From contig MJGA01000012.1 in assembly GCA_001910725.1 (NCBI GenBank), positions 124,001 to 188,000 of the forward strand: a stretch of 64,000 nt of DNA. The letters are read 5' to 3'. The notes under the pieces are model-generated. The model made no database searches, was not told the origin of the DNA, and saw nothing but the letters and a program-made list of their open reading frames with translations. The translations under genes and the position numbers were made by a program. This document shows positions 48,995-61,739 of this stretch, piece after piece (within the stretch, counting starts at the first letter, position 1; each line of letters opens with the position of its first letter). The stretch comes from Phanerodontia chrysosporium (lineage: Eukaryota > Basidiomycota > Agaricomycetes > Polyporales > Phanerochaetaceae).

Positions 48995-51900
48995 ATGCCT
49001 TCGCGCCCGAAGCCTAGGAAGCAATTTAGTTTTCGCAACTTACGCTCCCGCTTCACAGGGCAGCCCCAGCCCCAGCTGGACATCCCGCCACATGTAGTCG
49101 GACAGACCACCATATACCCCCTCTCCGCACCCGCTAGAGTTAAGGACTGGGATCCTTCACAATTATTTGAGGAAGGTTATCCTACGTCGTCTCCAAGTGC
49201 TTCGTCCCTGTCTCACCCGAACGAACGGGCACCACCTGCGCTTCCGCCCCCTGATCAGTCGTCCACACCCAGAGTGCGTCCACCTCCGCCCGACCTTCCG
49301 GAGCGTCCAGAAGTCGCAGTTCCCGAACGACGGAAGGACAACGATAGTATAAGCTTACGGTCGGAAGGGCGCGGAAACATGTTGGTTTCCTTGGATGCAG
49401 GTACCCCGCTCGGATCTGACGCTCCTCCAGGTGAGTAGTCCGCCTATTCTACACATTTGAATCTTCTTGAATCTCTCTACACCCGCGAATGATCTTTCAG
49501 ATGTACTGAACATTATATCGGAGAGCCATTTCGCCGTTCTGGCGCCGGTCCCGACGTCCTTCACTCGGGAACACGATGCTCACAGCGCACTACACAAACT
49601 CAAGGAAGGAATGAACGACCACCCCGTGCGGATACCCAGTTTGCTACATGCGCTGGACGAGATTGCCAAGGTCCACGTCACCATCTCTGGTACGCAAACT
49701 CTGGCATGGATTGTAATACACAGCTCATTGGGAACAGTCGCAGTGCTGGCCTTCAAGGCCGCGTATAACATGGTTAGGACCAAGCGAGACAACGATAAGA
49801 GGATAATGGTATTATTTGAGGCTATGCACGACATGTTTGTCGCGCTTCTACAGTAAGCCATCTCTCACAGGTTATGGTCAAAGGTTGAACCAGAAGGGCA
49901 GACTGCAAAACATCACGGACCCGCACATCGCTTATCCAGGAGGCGAGCTCCTCAAGGGACGACTACAAGCCGTTTGTGATCGGGTGGCGGGCAACATTCG
50001 TCAGTGCATGAATTTATGCGACAAGTACCAGAAGACGAACGCCGTCGTCAAGGTTCTTCGCAGTCAGAACTGGGAGCTGCAGCTCACCAGCTACATCGGG
50101 GTCTTTGCGCAGAGAAGGCAAGATTTCGAGTTCGCGCTCATGATCCACAATACCCAGTCTCTGGACGCAATGGAGGCGAGTATGCAGGAGGTGCACCAAA
50201 AGTTAGAAGGCCGTCACACGTTTGTCTCCTATAATACTGACCTCGTGACATGCAGTCTCTCCGCACTCACTACCCTACTACTCGAAGCGTACAGGAAGGA
50301 TTGGAGGCCTCCGAAGGAGACCGAGCTCGTGAAGAAGGTGACCGACATGGGAGGCCCTAAGCTCGTGGAGAAGAGTGACTCTGCTCTGAGCGAACTTGCT
50401 AGCCTAGAATCCGAGGTGAGCTCGTGTCAGCCACTCTGAGTTAACCGTCAGCGGTAATGATGGTCATTTTAGGGGTCTTGCAGCGACGATCCCACAGCAG
50501 TCTTGCAAACGAAGGGATCCGCTTTCTCACTCCAAGAACTGAAGGAGGAACTCCTGGAAGACTGGGAGGAAGCGATCTCAAACAACATGAAGACGTTCGA
50601 AGGAAAGTTCAATCTCTACCAGCGGCAGCTGCAAGGAGAGCTATTGCGTGCGACGCGGGAGGGCACGGAGCGCATTATCGACGAGCTGAATCGAGGGCCG
50701 CACGATCGAATTAAGAACGAAGTACGTAAGGCGGGAGATTCAGTGCTGGCGCGAGGCTAACTCGCTCTGCAGGAGCTGCGGGCTATGTGGAAAGATATGG
50801 TAAGCGTCCGTGGTCTGCGGACGCGAAAGAGTCTCACCCTGCCAAGGACTGGAAACTGAACGTCAAAGCCCGAACATTTGTAATGACCCTGCGGGACCAC
50901 TACCGCGACAGGGCAGAGAGCTCGTCTCTTGGTGTCGGCTCAGGGGACAAGTGGGCCTTCGAGTACATCAGCGCCAAGTACCTGCAGCCTATCATGGAGG
51001 CGTTCGACGATGACGGGTCCGGTTACGTCACGTATCAGGAGGTGAATGAGTTTGTCGACGGGATACCTGAAGGGCTGAATTGGACGTGTGTACAGCCTGC
51101 TGAATCACGGGTATGTTCCGTACTGATGGATATGCAGGCTGCCGCACTGGGTTGCGTATTGGGCTGTCGGTAAGTCTGCGCTTCGAAGCTGATATCGGTG
51201 GGGTCATTGACCTGCCGCAGGCTGGCAGGCAATCTCGTGGTCCTACGGCCAGAAAATCCTCGGCTTGCTGAACCACATGTTCTCGATAAGAGACACTCTT
51301 CTCCCGGAAAACCGCTACTGGGCGGACTACTACCTACGGAATGTCTGGCCGGTTGCGTTTGAGCTCGTCAAGGGCTTCCATTCCGCAGACCTCCCCGAGC
51401 ATGTCGAGGCCAAGTTTCAGGCCTTCGCGCACTTAGAGGAAGAACGCATTCGAGCGAACTTGGAGGCCATACGGTTTGATATTGATGCGCTTGACACCGT
51501 TTATGTCGTTGCTGGACCTGGCCGCATAGAGAAGGTAAGTTTCCTTCGGGTGCGCTTCTACCAGGCTCTCTGCTAAATCACTTGTAGTACTTGTTCCCGC
51601 TAGTCTATCTCCTGCTCAGGCGGGATGTCGAGGTATTTCACATGGCTCGGAAGCTCGTTCTTCATAAGGAGGAGCTCCTTGATTCCGCGGACAGCTTGCT
51701 CTGGGTGTTCCGAGCAGTCACCTACAGATATCTGGACCTGAAAGGTGAGGTGGGCAGTGGCAGTGGGCGCTCCCAGAAGCTAATTCGCGCAAAGCACTCT
51801 TCAAACAGAACCATCTGAACGTGGACAGCCAGATGAAGATTGCAGCTTGCGGTCTGGTACGAGGGCAGCAGCGATTTTCGATCCCCTGCGCTGACATTCG

Positions 51901-53896
51901 ACACAATAGTTCGATTATTTGCACAATCCGTCCAGCCTGTGGACGTGGAATAATCTGAAAAACGCGTCCTGCGATACGACAGCGACTTCGGCCCTCGCTC
52001 TTCCGGACGATCCGTCCTTGTCATCGCAGGATGTCCTCAACTACGAACCACAAAATGACCACAAGTACAAATGCGCGATCTATGAGGCGGCCACTGAAAA
52101 GGCGACCGAAACCGATCTGCACGCCCCGATGCCTGTGAGAGCCATGTCAGTAATTTCGTGATCTCTTTGTGCCACTGCTGACCAGAACCGTCCAGCCTGT
52201 TGGAATGGAACGGCTTTGTGTACGACGAACAGCGCTATCCGAGTCAGCTGATGCTCTCCTTCCACGCACACGCAGTCTCCACCTCGGATCCCCAACGTTT
52301 TCGCGCGACGGGCATGCACAACGGCGTGCCCTTCAAGGTTGCAGGGCGGTGCTTTCAAGACCAGAATAGCACATTGCACATCCGCTTCTCTGTCGCATAC
52401 AGCAAGGAATACCGCACGCAATACTTCTGCGGGTACCTTGATGACAACCTCGACATCGTGGGCACCGTCGGTGGCGAAGAGGACCAGCGGACGCACGAAC
52501 AGAACTTCTTTTTGAAGGCGGTCCCCGCGGCGCGGTACCTACGTTTCCGGCCGTCGCCTCCAGAGTTTGCGTCGGGTCGGGCACGGGCACTGTGGAGGTA
52601 CGCGCTGTCGGCCGCGGTGTACCGCGTCAGGAGGCGACGATTGGCATGGGCCTATATCGACGAGCGCCGGGACTTAGGGATGCGCTACATCGAGATGAGC
52701 ATCCGGTTCGAGGTGTATGGGCACTCGCCGAACGCGGAGGAGCTAGCGGAGTGGACCCGTTGCAAGCGCGAGGTCACTGCGATCGATGCAAGTTTCTTCC
52801 GCGTCCTCAGGGATGTGAGGCTGAAGACCATCCCCGCTCAGTGAGTCATCGTCGGCTGTAGTTGCAGTCAGGGCCATTGATATATCGTGATAGCGAGTGT
52901 CATTGCCGTGGATGCGGCGGGACGATCGGCGGGTCGCGCGTCATTTGTTTCGATTGTCTGTCCTCCGAGGCTGATGCGAAGACCGTCGACTTCTGTGACC
53001 GACCGGAGTGCTGGCAGAAGACGATATCGCACGACCCTTGCCGTCCTGAAAGGCAGCACCTCGCTTCACACGACGTTCTCAAGGTCCGCACGGTGCTTCA
53101 CTTGGTCGACATACCCGCACTGCGTGAGCGGGCGCAACTCGCTCTGGGTGTCGGCAACGAGTATCTGCAAAGCTCGGATCGTGGACACGCTGAGGATGCG
53201 GTTGAGGATGCGATCGGTATGTTCAACCACAGTGTATGCGGTCTTGTCGCTAATCCGTGAGCTGTGCAGCGCTGTACTACGACACTACGTCGAATCCCAG
53301 GCACTCCAACATGAGCGTTAGTGGGCCGCAGTGTCGAATGTGTCGTACATCCTTATTCGATGCCTGTTGGTCTTGCGTTGACTGTTTCAACTCTGGTGAG
53401 CACGAGAATTTCCATCTAGTTCAACGAACTCAAATCAGATATCAGGGCATGATATACTGATCTGCGATACATGCGAGCAGCGGACTATGCTTAGTTGTAT
53501 ACGCTGCGAGAAACCGTTTAAACAGCCCACCTGGTACTACGGCTGTCACCTAGGCATGTCATTATTGAGTTCCTTAGGAAACTTCGCTAACATATCTGCA
53601 CAGCCGACAACTTCACGTGCTGCCAGTGCACTGCGCGGCGCGCGAGCCAGCCAACAGTCGAAAAAGACAAGTTGCACCGATATACCCACGCTTTGGTAAG
53701 ATGTACCCGGAAAACGGACCGAGTTCTGGGCGTTGGTGCGATCTCGGCGGAGGAGAGGATGTCATCTCTGGAAGACGCTGTTTGGTGTTTATCTGGCAGG
53801 ATCGAACGCATGGAGGCGACTCTTGCTCGAATCGAACGGTTGCTACTGGTCGCTGTGCCGTCTGGTGCACAAGTAAACAATGTGATAGCTCCTTAG
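48995..53896 (+). CDS. Large EF-hand and ZZ zinc-finger protein with Goodbye-like N-terminal region
   Basis: Starts MPSRPKPRKQFSFRNLRSRF and has many introns. A Pro-rich N-terminus is followed by an all-helical region (ALDEIAKVHVTISGTQ, VAVLAFKAAYNMVRTKRDND, MVLFEAMHDMFVALLQ) that resembles the N-terminal regions of fungal STAND-type proteins. Then come a coiled coil (LQELKEELLEDWEEAIS), an EF-hand AFDDDGSGYVTYQEVNEF (about 51000-51052) with all Ca-coordinating positions present, and a conserved middle (NRYWADYYLRNVWPVAFELV). Two Cys/His modules of ZZ type follow: CHCRGCGG...CFDCLSSEADAKTVDFC (52897-53010) and CRMCRTSLFDACWSCVDC (53335-53390) with a continuation in later exons. It closes with a short coiled coil, SLEDAVWCLSGRIERMEATL. 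Calcium-regulated scaffolding is an inference; no enzymatic motif is visible. Confidence 0.72.
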
Positions 53897-54329
53897 AGTA
53901 CATGTTCTTGCACACCGTACGAAGTTTGATACCATTCAAAGCGTGACTTTCCGATGGGCCTCAATAGGGCAGGATGTTCAGCCCTCGATTTCCCGCGCTT
54001 AGTTCATACTACACACTTTCTTTTTGAACGTATGGAAATGTTCTCAGGCCGTCCCATTTGTACACCGCGTTGGGATATTATCCAACTGACGACGCGCTTC
54101 ATGACATAGCACGGCGGAGAGTTCCCTTTTATGGATGGACGGTGACGTCAGGCCAGTGATTCGACCACGAGCACGAAACGGTGCATCCGCGCGCCGCGCT
54201 GCGTACAAAACCAAACCCCCCAAGCTTTCCAACCTCCACTGCTGCGTTTCACCCCTCGACTTCAATATCCCCCACCAACGACGACCCCTCTTACGACCTT
54301 CCTTCACTTTCGTACGACTTTCACGACAT
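53897..54329. other. Intergenic region upstream of the SLM1-like gene
   Basis: No feature beyond a CT- and C-rich stretch directly before the ATG at 54330. An upstream open frame starting with GTG at 54181 was not used as the start. Confidence 0.4.
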
Positions 54330-56336
54330 GAATGACTCAGTCTCACTGTCGCGTGCGACGTCTATCTCGCGCGGTAGCAGCAAGCACGGCTCAGCCGTCT
54401 CAAGACAACAGTCTCTGATAAAAAAGAACATCGCACCCCATGACCTTCGTCCCTCGGACATCCTCATCGAACGTTTCACAGCATGGAAGGTCATCGTGAA
54501 GCAGCTCATCGCCTACTTTGAGGTGCGTGTCGGACCTGGTTCGAGCCCGTGGCGCGTCTAACCTCTCGAGGCAATAGGGCCTGGCCGATATCGAGAACAA
54601 CATCGCCAGGGAAATGACGAAGCTTGGTGCCGTGATTCAGGTGCCCTTTCGGTCTGGGAATCAGTTTCTCGGCGAAGGCGGCCTCCAGGTGCGTATCCCG
54701 CCTTTCTCGAAGGCTGTGCAGCCTTGTAACGCCCACTCGCTCCCGACAGGATGTCTACTATCAAATACGAGACAAGACTCGCGCTCTCGCAGACCAGCAC
54801 GCCAACCTAGGCAGGACTATCGACGGCTCGATTGTTCAACATCTGCAGAAGCTCCGCGTCGAGATTAAAGCGCACATTCGCAACATCCAAAATGACACCG
54901 GAAAGCTTGCTACCTCTGTGGCGAAGGAGCGCGAGCTCTCCGCGAAATTCATCGGAGACCTCGGCACAACATCTCGATTCTGAAGAACACTCCTATGAGC
55001 GTGACAGCGAAGACCGACCCGTATGTCGCCAACCAGATGGTCTACCGCCAACTTGTTAAACAGGTCCATACCGAGAACGCGCTCCAGAAATCGCTCCTCC
55101 TTACTCAGTCTTCATCCGCTTTGTTCGAGGCGTCCTTGATTCAAGCTCTGCAATCGGCATGGGCAACTTACGAAGAATGGCGCTCTCGTATGGACGCGAG
55201 TATTCAGGACACCTGGAAGACACTTGAACGCTCTATGGGCTCCCTGGCTCCTGATCGCGAGTGGATCGCCTTTGCTGCACGCGAGGACCACCTCATTGAT
55301 CCAGAAACACCCCTTCGTGATGTTGAGAATATTCAGTACCCCAGCAAAGACGATCCTAGTGTTCTTCCTGTCCACACCGGCCTTTTGGAACGCAAGAAGC
55401 GTTACACTCGCACTTATCGCGAAAGCTACTACGTTCTTACTCCAGCTGGCTTCCTCCACGAGTATAGCTCCAGTGATCCTGCCATCGCGGACAAGCCTAC
55501 ATTCAGTCTCTTCCTTCCCATGTGCACTCTCGGCCCTCCAAGCGCTCCTTCAGCTCCCTCGCACAAGTTCCACATCGAGGGACGCAAGGATGGCACCGGT
55601 ACTGTCAAGACAGGGTCATTCAGAAACCTCGCTGGATCCATTACTGGCCGCAAAGGGTCAGGTCCTGCCTGGACGTTCCGCGGCCGCTCTCATGACGATA
55701 TGATGGAGTGGTGGAACGACATCCGCATGCTTTGCGCGCGCTATCTCGTGGCGAGCGAAAGCATAGAGCGCAGCGGCCCCGTCGCGGCAGCCGTACGCGC
55801 TGTCGGCTACGCCAGCGAGGACGACGCGGACGACTCGGAAGGAGAGGGGTCCAGCGTCGAGGAGGAGGAGCACCACCAGGAGGACGAGGAGATATACCAT
55901 CAGGCTCACGGTATGGGTAATGCACACGACGACGGCGAAGAAGATTTGCCGGGATACGACACTGCCAAGCACGGAAACGGGCATGTGGTGAGTAGACTGC
56001 GGCGACTGCGACGGGGTTTGGGTGTCTGAGACTCGGAATGCTCATAGCGTTCTTCATGGCGTTCAGGTCAATGAAAAGTCGTATGCCGAACACAACTATG
56101 GCCGAGCGGAAGGTGCGGCGAGCGGCATTGGCGCGAACTCCATTCGGGAGCCTAGTCTTCGTCAGCTGGAGAAGGCCCCGGAGGGGCGTTCTCCGCATAT
56201 GGGTCACGACGACGAGCCCGTCGCGGGTGACACTACAGACGAAGAGTACGAGCCGCAGGCTCCTCACTACACTGGAGCCTCTGGCAATTCAGCTGGTCCA
56301 GCACCTGTCGAAAGCCGTTATGCTGAAGACTTGTGA
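54330..56336 (+). CDS. Slm1-type BAR-like and PH domain protein (TORC2 / eisosome pathway)
   Basis: Starts MNDSVSLSRATSISRGSSKH. An alpha-helical F-BAR-like half (HDLRPSDILIERFTAWKVIV, GLADIENNIAREMTKLGAVI, DKTRALADQHANLGRTIDGS) is followed by a PH domain (VHTGLLERKKRYTRTYRESY, YVLTPAGFLHEYSSSD, AWTFRGRSHDDMMEWWNDI). This is the layout of yeast Slm1/Slm2, which bind PI(4,5)P2 and TORC2 at the plasma membrane. The tail is acidic (EGEGSSVEEEEHHQEDEE). Introns follow AYFE, GGLQ and KHGNGHV. One base is missing near 54964-54968: IGDLGT must join NISILKNTPMSVTAKTDP. As written the frame stops at once after it. Confidence 0.85.
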
Positions 56337-56950
56337 GGTCTTGTAGGACCCGCCTATCTCGTTCCCTCGTTCCTCCATTTATGCATGGCATGGAGCCTCC
56401 TCGACTCTCGGACATTAATGCGATGTACAAAATTCGAGTCTGGTTCCTGTATTATTCCCCGTAAAAAACGGTTTCCCTTGGATTGTACGGTTTTTGGTAG
56501 AGCTGTCGTGTACTGGTATTCTGGTCTTCATACCTTTCCCGTTGTGTGTAATAGCTAGTATATGTAGTGTAGTAATACGTTTTTAAACCGAGATCTGGGC
56601 TGCTTGAGAACACTGCGTCTGAGAAGATACAGATAGCGGAGACGCTGACGATGTGGCGTGTGACCCTAGATACGAGGCTGCACGCGTTTTCTCTCTCGAC
56701 TTCGATCACTACCTACACATCATCAATTCCAGCATCCCACAAGCTTCACTCGGGCGTGAAGCTGAAGCTCTGAAGTTTGAGATTCAGACCGCGCAGTTAT
56801 CACGCATATTTTTCCCGATTCATTTCAAACTGACTGTCAAAGCTGGGCTGACACGCTTGCGGCTGACAGTCATGACTTGAATGGCGTACTTCGCCATCTC
56901 GCCCTCATTTGTATGTGCCCGCATCTTCCTTGCTACCTCTACTGAACATA
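56337..56950. other. Intergenic region between the SLM1-like gene and the Prm10-like gene
   Basis: About 600 bases with no gene. The open frames on both strands are unsupported. Confidence 0.4.
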
Positions 56951-59447
56951 ATGCCGCCTTCCAGGACCCCGAGATCGTCTGCGTCGAGGTCGGTTCACTT
57001 CCCGAAGGGCCTGCCCGACGACGCTGGCGCGTCAGCTTCCTACTACAGAGACTCCGCCAGTCCATACGAGCCTGGCGAGTCCCTTCCGCGCTCTCGCTTT
57101 CTGTCTGCTGCTGGCACAACGTCGGAATGGCACTTCCCCGACCGCTCGTCCATCGCCCCGCCGTCGCCCGCGTATCGCAGTGATAGGGCTCGCCGGTCGC
57201 AGTACAATGAGGACGAAGATGGGGATATAGACCCTAGCAGACGCGCATCTGACGACAGCACCAACACTCTAGTTGATGCTCGCAGTCCCACCTCTCCAGC
57301 TGCCAAGAAACCCAGGTATTCCTCGATATCGTACAGAAACCATCCCTACGACATCCAGCAACCTCGCTCGTTCCGGAAGGGCAGTCAGTACACCCCCATC
57401 AAGGATCGCGCGTACAGCAAGGAAGGCGGATATGTTATCGAAGATAATGAACCCGCACATGGCCTCGGCTTCGATCTCGACCAGGCGGTCGAAGCAACAG
57501 CTCAGCTCACGCATCGTCGACGCGGCTACCTCTCGAATCTTATCGACCTCTACAACGTGGTCGGAGAGGAAGAAGATAATGAGTGCGAAACGAGACGCCG
57601 CCAGAGCATTGCACGGGCGTCGAAACTAGTTGAACCGCTTGCGTACCATCCAGACTGGGAGCTGCTGGACAGAGATGACCCTATCGTGACGGGTGCCAAG
57701 AAGCGAAATCTTGAGGACCTAGATGACATCGAAATGAATGCCCGCCGTCAGCTGACATACAAAGAGCGCAGGAAGGAGCGGCAGCGTATTCGCATCGAGT
57801 ACAACTTATGCTGTATGTCTTCGCCCTGGTAACTGCTTCAACATGCTCACCTTTGCTTACAGCTATCGAGGCCCGCCAGAATTTCCTGATGACATTCGCC
57901 CGGTGTCTACTGGCTTTCGGCGCCCCATCACATCGCATGGAATCGCAGCTGCTCTCGGCCGCTCGGATACTGGAGGTTGACGCGGAGTTCACACACATGC
58001 CGGGCCTCATCATTGCATCCTTTGGCGACGAAGAGACGAAGACGTCGCAGATGCACTTTGCGAAGTGCGGTGGCCGTCTCTCTCTTGGTAACATCCACCG
58101 TCTGCACAGCATATATCGAGCTGTCGTGCACGACGAGCTCAGCGCGAAGAAGGCGACCGAAGAACTTGATAAGATGCTCGCGAAGGGACCCATGCTAGGT
58201 GTTTTCTACCGCCTCCTGCTGTCCTTCCTTATTGCAGCGCTCATTTGTCCGATCGCTTTTGGCGGGTCATTTGTGGATATGTTCCTCGCGGGAGCAGGGT
58301 CGCTGTTCCTTACCTGCGTCCAAACGTTCATTGCCTCCAGGCGTAGTGTCATCTATGCCAATGTCTACGAGTGGGTCCTATGCCTCAACTTCTGTCACAA
58401 ATGCTAACGAGGCATGCAGGATCCTGTCAGCTATAGTGGTCTCATTTGTTGCGCGCGGTCTCAGCACCATCAGGTCGCAGATATTCTGCTACGCGTCTAT
58501 ATCATCTGCCTCGGTTGTTACCATCCTCCCTGGATTTTTAATCTGTAAGAGCGCTATCTTGTCCACGTATGCCATCTGACCCTGCCATCTTCCAGTAACC
58601 AGTTCCCTGGATTTGGCATCCAAGAATATCTTATGCGGTTCCATCAAGATGGTGTACGCTCTCATTTACACCCTGTTCCTCGGTTTTGGTCTGCAGTTTG
58701 GCTCCGACCTATTCCTGCTGTTCGACCCGTCGGCACGCCATGAGCTCGATACCCTCTCCGCGCGGGCTGCTGCAGCAATCACAGTGACTGGGACCTACAT
58801 TGCGGACGCCAATGCGACCATCCCGCAGAAGCTCGCACGCAGGGGCACGTTCACGTTCACGCCATCCACGCCTATCGTCCGCGCAAACATCGTGCAGGGC
58901 TGCTACCGGCCGGCATCGTTCCCGTGGTACCTGCAGAACTATCCATGGTGGTCACAGTTCATTATTGTGCCCGTCTTCTCGATCCTCTCGTCACTCAACA
59001 ACGAGCAGCCCATAAACTGGGACCTGGTCGTCATGGTTGTCATCTCGTGCGCGGCGTACGCCGCGAACAAAGTTGCGGACCACTTCATCTTCAATCGCTC
59101 CGACGTTGTCTCTGCCATCGGCGCGTTCGTCGTCGGCTTCCTCGGGAACGTCTACTCGCGCAAGATGGGTGGCACCGCGTTCACGTCGATGGTCACGGGT
59201 GTCCTGTTCCTGGTCCCTGTAAGTCTCCTCGTGCTCCTGTACACTCATCACATACTCACCAACATGACGTCTTTCGCGTTAGTCTGGTTTGTCCGAAGCT
59301 GGTGGAATTACTGCACAGAACAGTGCTACGGAGATCGGCACTGCCATGGTCACGGTCACCATAGGCATCACGGTTGGCCTCTTCATCTCGCAGGCACTCG
59401 TGTACCTCTTCGGCAACCGGAAAAACGCCGCCATGTTCTCTTTCTAG
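56951..59447 (+). CDS. Prm10-like ThrE-family membrane transporter
   Basis: Starts MPPSRTPRSSASRSVHFPKG at 56951; an upstream frame lacks an ATG. About 290 residues of charged, disordered N-terminus precede the ThrE domain: IEARQNFLMTFARCLLAFGAPSHRMESQL is the family signature, with HMPGLIIASFGDEETKTS after it. About ten membrane segments follow (RLLLSFLIAALICPIAFGGS, TFIASRRSVIYANVYE/ILSAIVVSF, PGFLILTSSLDLASKNILCG, WWSQFIIVPVFSIL, MVTGVLFLVP/SGLSEAGG). The end is YLFGNRKNAAMFSF. Bacterial ThrE exports threonine; the fungal proteins are named after yeast Prm10, and their substrate is unknown. Four introns are seen, and all joins are in frame with no corrections needed. Confidence 0.86.
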
Positions 59448-59497
59448 TACTCCTGTGCCTAGCTAAGAGGGTGGATGTATGCGACCGTTTTCAACCT

Positions 59498-61739
59498 CTA
59501 ATATACACGTGAACGATAGGCCATGCTATGACGCCGAGACGGAATCAGATGAAGGTCCCAGATTAGCTGTAGATGTGTGCGTAGACTGTACCATAGCGAT
59601 GCACGAGCAGAACATGATAGATAGTATGGGTGGCGATGAAAGAGATGGGAGCAGAAAAGAGAAGGTATACTACGGCCGACCGCAGACGAGTCGCGCATCC
59701 TGCTGCCGCTCTCGTAGAAGCTTGTGTATGAGCTAGAATATGAGCTGGTCCGGTACACCATACCGGTGCCCGTTCGCGGGCGCGGACGTGCACCACCGGG
59801 TGGCGTTGGCCTCTGGCACAAGGTCGGGGGCGCGCCAGGGGGAGCACGCCGGACGACACCGAGTTTGACGTCGTCCGCACGCCGCCTTGAGCCAAGGGCG
59901 GTGGTGCTGGCGGGTTGGAAAAAGTCCGCGGTCTCTGGAGGATGCTTGCACTTGGCATAGAAGGGTCTTGCGAGAAAGAGCGTGAAGGCGCCATGACGCC
60001 GACCACGTGCTGCTGGGGGAGACGCAGTGGGCGTGGGACGTGTCCACTGCACGAGGACGACGGCACAGATGTCGATGATGAGTTTTGCGAGTAGTTGGAG
60101 GCCGTGGACGCCAGGGTCTCAGTGGTCATGTTGGAGCCTGTGGACTCAGTTCTCGCCCTCAGCGGTGGAGCCGCGGCGACGGGTGAGAATGAACGAGCAG
60201 GGGAGAGAGCACGTGATGACTTCGGTATGACGCTAGACGGGGGCACAGAGCTGAAGGACGTCGTCGTGACCATGGATGTCGTGCTCGCAGAACTCTCGGC
60301 GCGGCTTCTCCCAGTGCTTTGAGTCAAGAGTGAGACAGAGCTGGCGTTTGTGCTCGCGGGTTCGTCAGGGGTGGGCGACGCGAAGCCCGCCTTGAACAGT
60401 GTCGCTTCGGTGATAGCGCCAAGAGTCTCTTCAAGCTCTGGGGACGAAGCGAGAGGGGGTGGGGAGAGCAGGGGAGACTTGCTTGCTCTAGGCCGAGCAA
60501 AGCTTGCCGCAGAAGCGGCTCGCTCACGAGGCATGCGTAGGCCAGAGCTGGGCAATGGGATCGGTGACGATGGAGACTTCGCAGGGAATGACACTGAAGC
60601 AGAGCGCAGATTAGAGTGGGATGCTCTTGGTGGAATGCGACTCGAGGCAGAGGGAACGGGAGAGGTGATTCGCGAGGTTGTCGGCTCAAACATAGACAAT
60701 GGGCGAGACATGGATCCAGATGCAGTGTTGCGGCGTTCAACGGTGCTCGCAATGAGGCGACGAGTGAGAGTAGAGGGAGCGTCCTCGTCTTCACTGTGAT
60801 GTTCGGAAATGTGAGTTTTGAGATCATAGCACATGCGCGTGAACACTCACCTGTCACTCCATCCAAGCCCTGTTGTCAGACCCATGCCTGCCTTCAAGAG
60901 CCTGCCGTCTCGGTGTCTCACGCGGCGTCGTTCCGTGTCGCGAGGGTCCCTCTGTAGGCCTGACCTCGTGGCCACGGAACCAGCTACCTACATATGAGCT
61001 CATGTGTGGACACAAGAGCTTCTGGACTGACCTGTGGAAGCCAGACTAAGGACACTTGGGTTGGCCTTCCTGTCATCAAACGCAGAATAGATGGAGCGTC
61101 CCGACGTAGACTGGGGAAGCAGCTTCGAGCGCGGAGACAGCAACCCATCACGAAACATCAGGTGTCTGCGTAGGCTTAGAACTACGCTCTTGATGAGAGC
61201 AGAGGTACTCACGGTAGCGGCGTGTGGATATCAATGCTCGAATCAGACTCACTGCCTCCTACCTCGCCATCGGAGCCATCCTCGAGCAGCGTGTCAGAGA
61301 TCAAGCTCAGAGAGTGCTCAGGAAGACGCTTCTGTCCAGTGCTGGGGCTGGTCCTCGAAGACGGGGTGCTCCGAGTTCGCGGAGGCGACAACAACCCGCT
61401 CGTAGACTGCTTTCGAGGTCGCGGAGTTTTGGCAAGGATGGTTTCGATGTCGGGGCTGTTGGACCTCGGAGGCTGCGAGGGCGGCGCTGGGCTCTTGGCC
61501 TTGACGTCGACGCTGTCCTTCCTGGCGTTCGAGTAGCGCATGGGATTCTTCCAAGGTAGAGTTTGCGAATCACGTTGCGAGACCTCCTTCGCCTTGCTAA
61601 GGGACGGTTTCCTAGCGCTACCAAACGCTCTTCCCGGGGCGTTTGGCGACGGTGTCTCAAGCGAAAGCTCGTCAACCATTTCGAGAATATGAGCTGAGTC
61701 CTCAGGATCCAGGGAGACCATCGTATCCGTCTTCGACAT
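59498..61739 (-). CDS. Disordered Ser/Pro-rich protein of unknown function
   Basis: Starts MSKTDTMVSLDPEDSAHILE at 61739. Exon 1 ends SSIDIHTPLP; exon 2 reads HLMFRDGLLSPRSKLLPQST; exon 3, from GLQRDPRDTERRRVRHRDGR, reads on to KAGMGLTTGLGWSDSEDEDA and into the long last exon. The last exon is almost wholly Ser, Pro, Thr and Arg with many S/TP sites, so phosphorylation control is plausible. I recognise no domain. Near the end a base is missing in GGGGG (59838-59842): corrected, GVLPPGAPPTLC leads to GMVYRTSSYSSSYTSFYESG and RDSSAVGRSIPSLF. Without it the frame ends at 59563. The exact C-terminus is uncertain. It is convergent with the Prm10-like gene, 50 bases apart. Confidence 0.6.
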
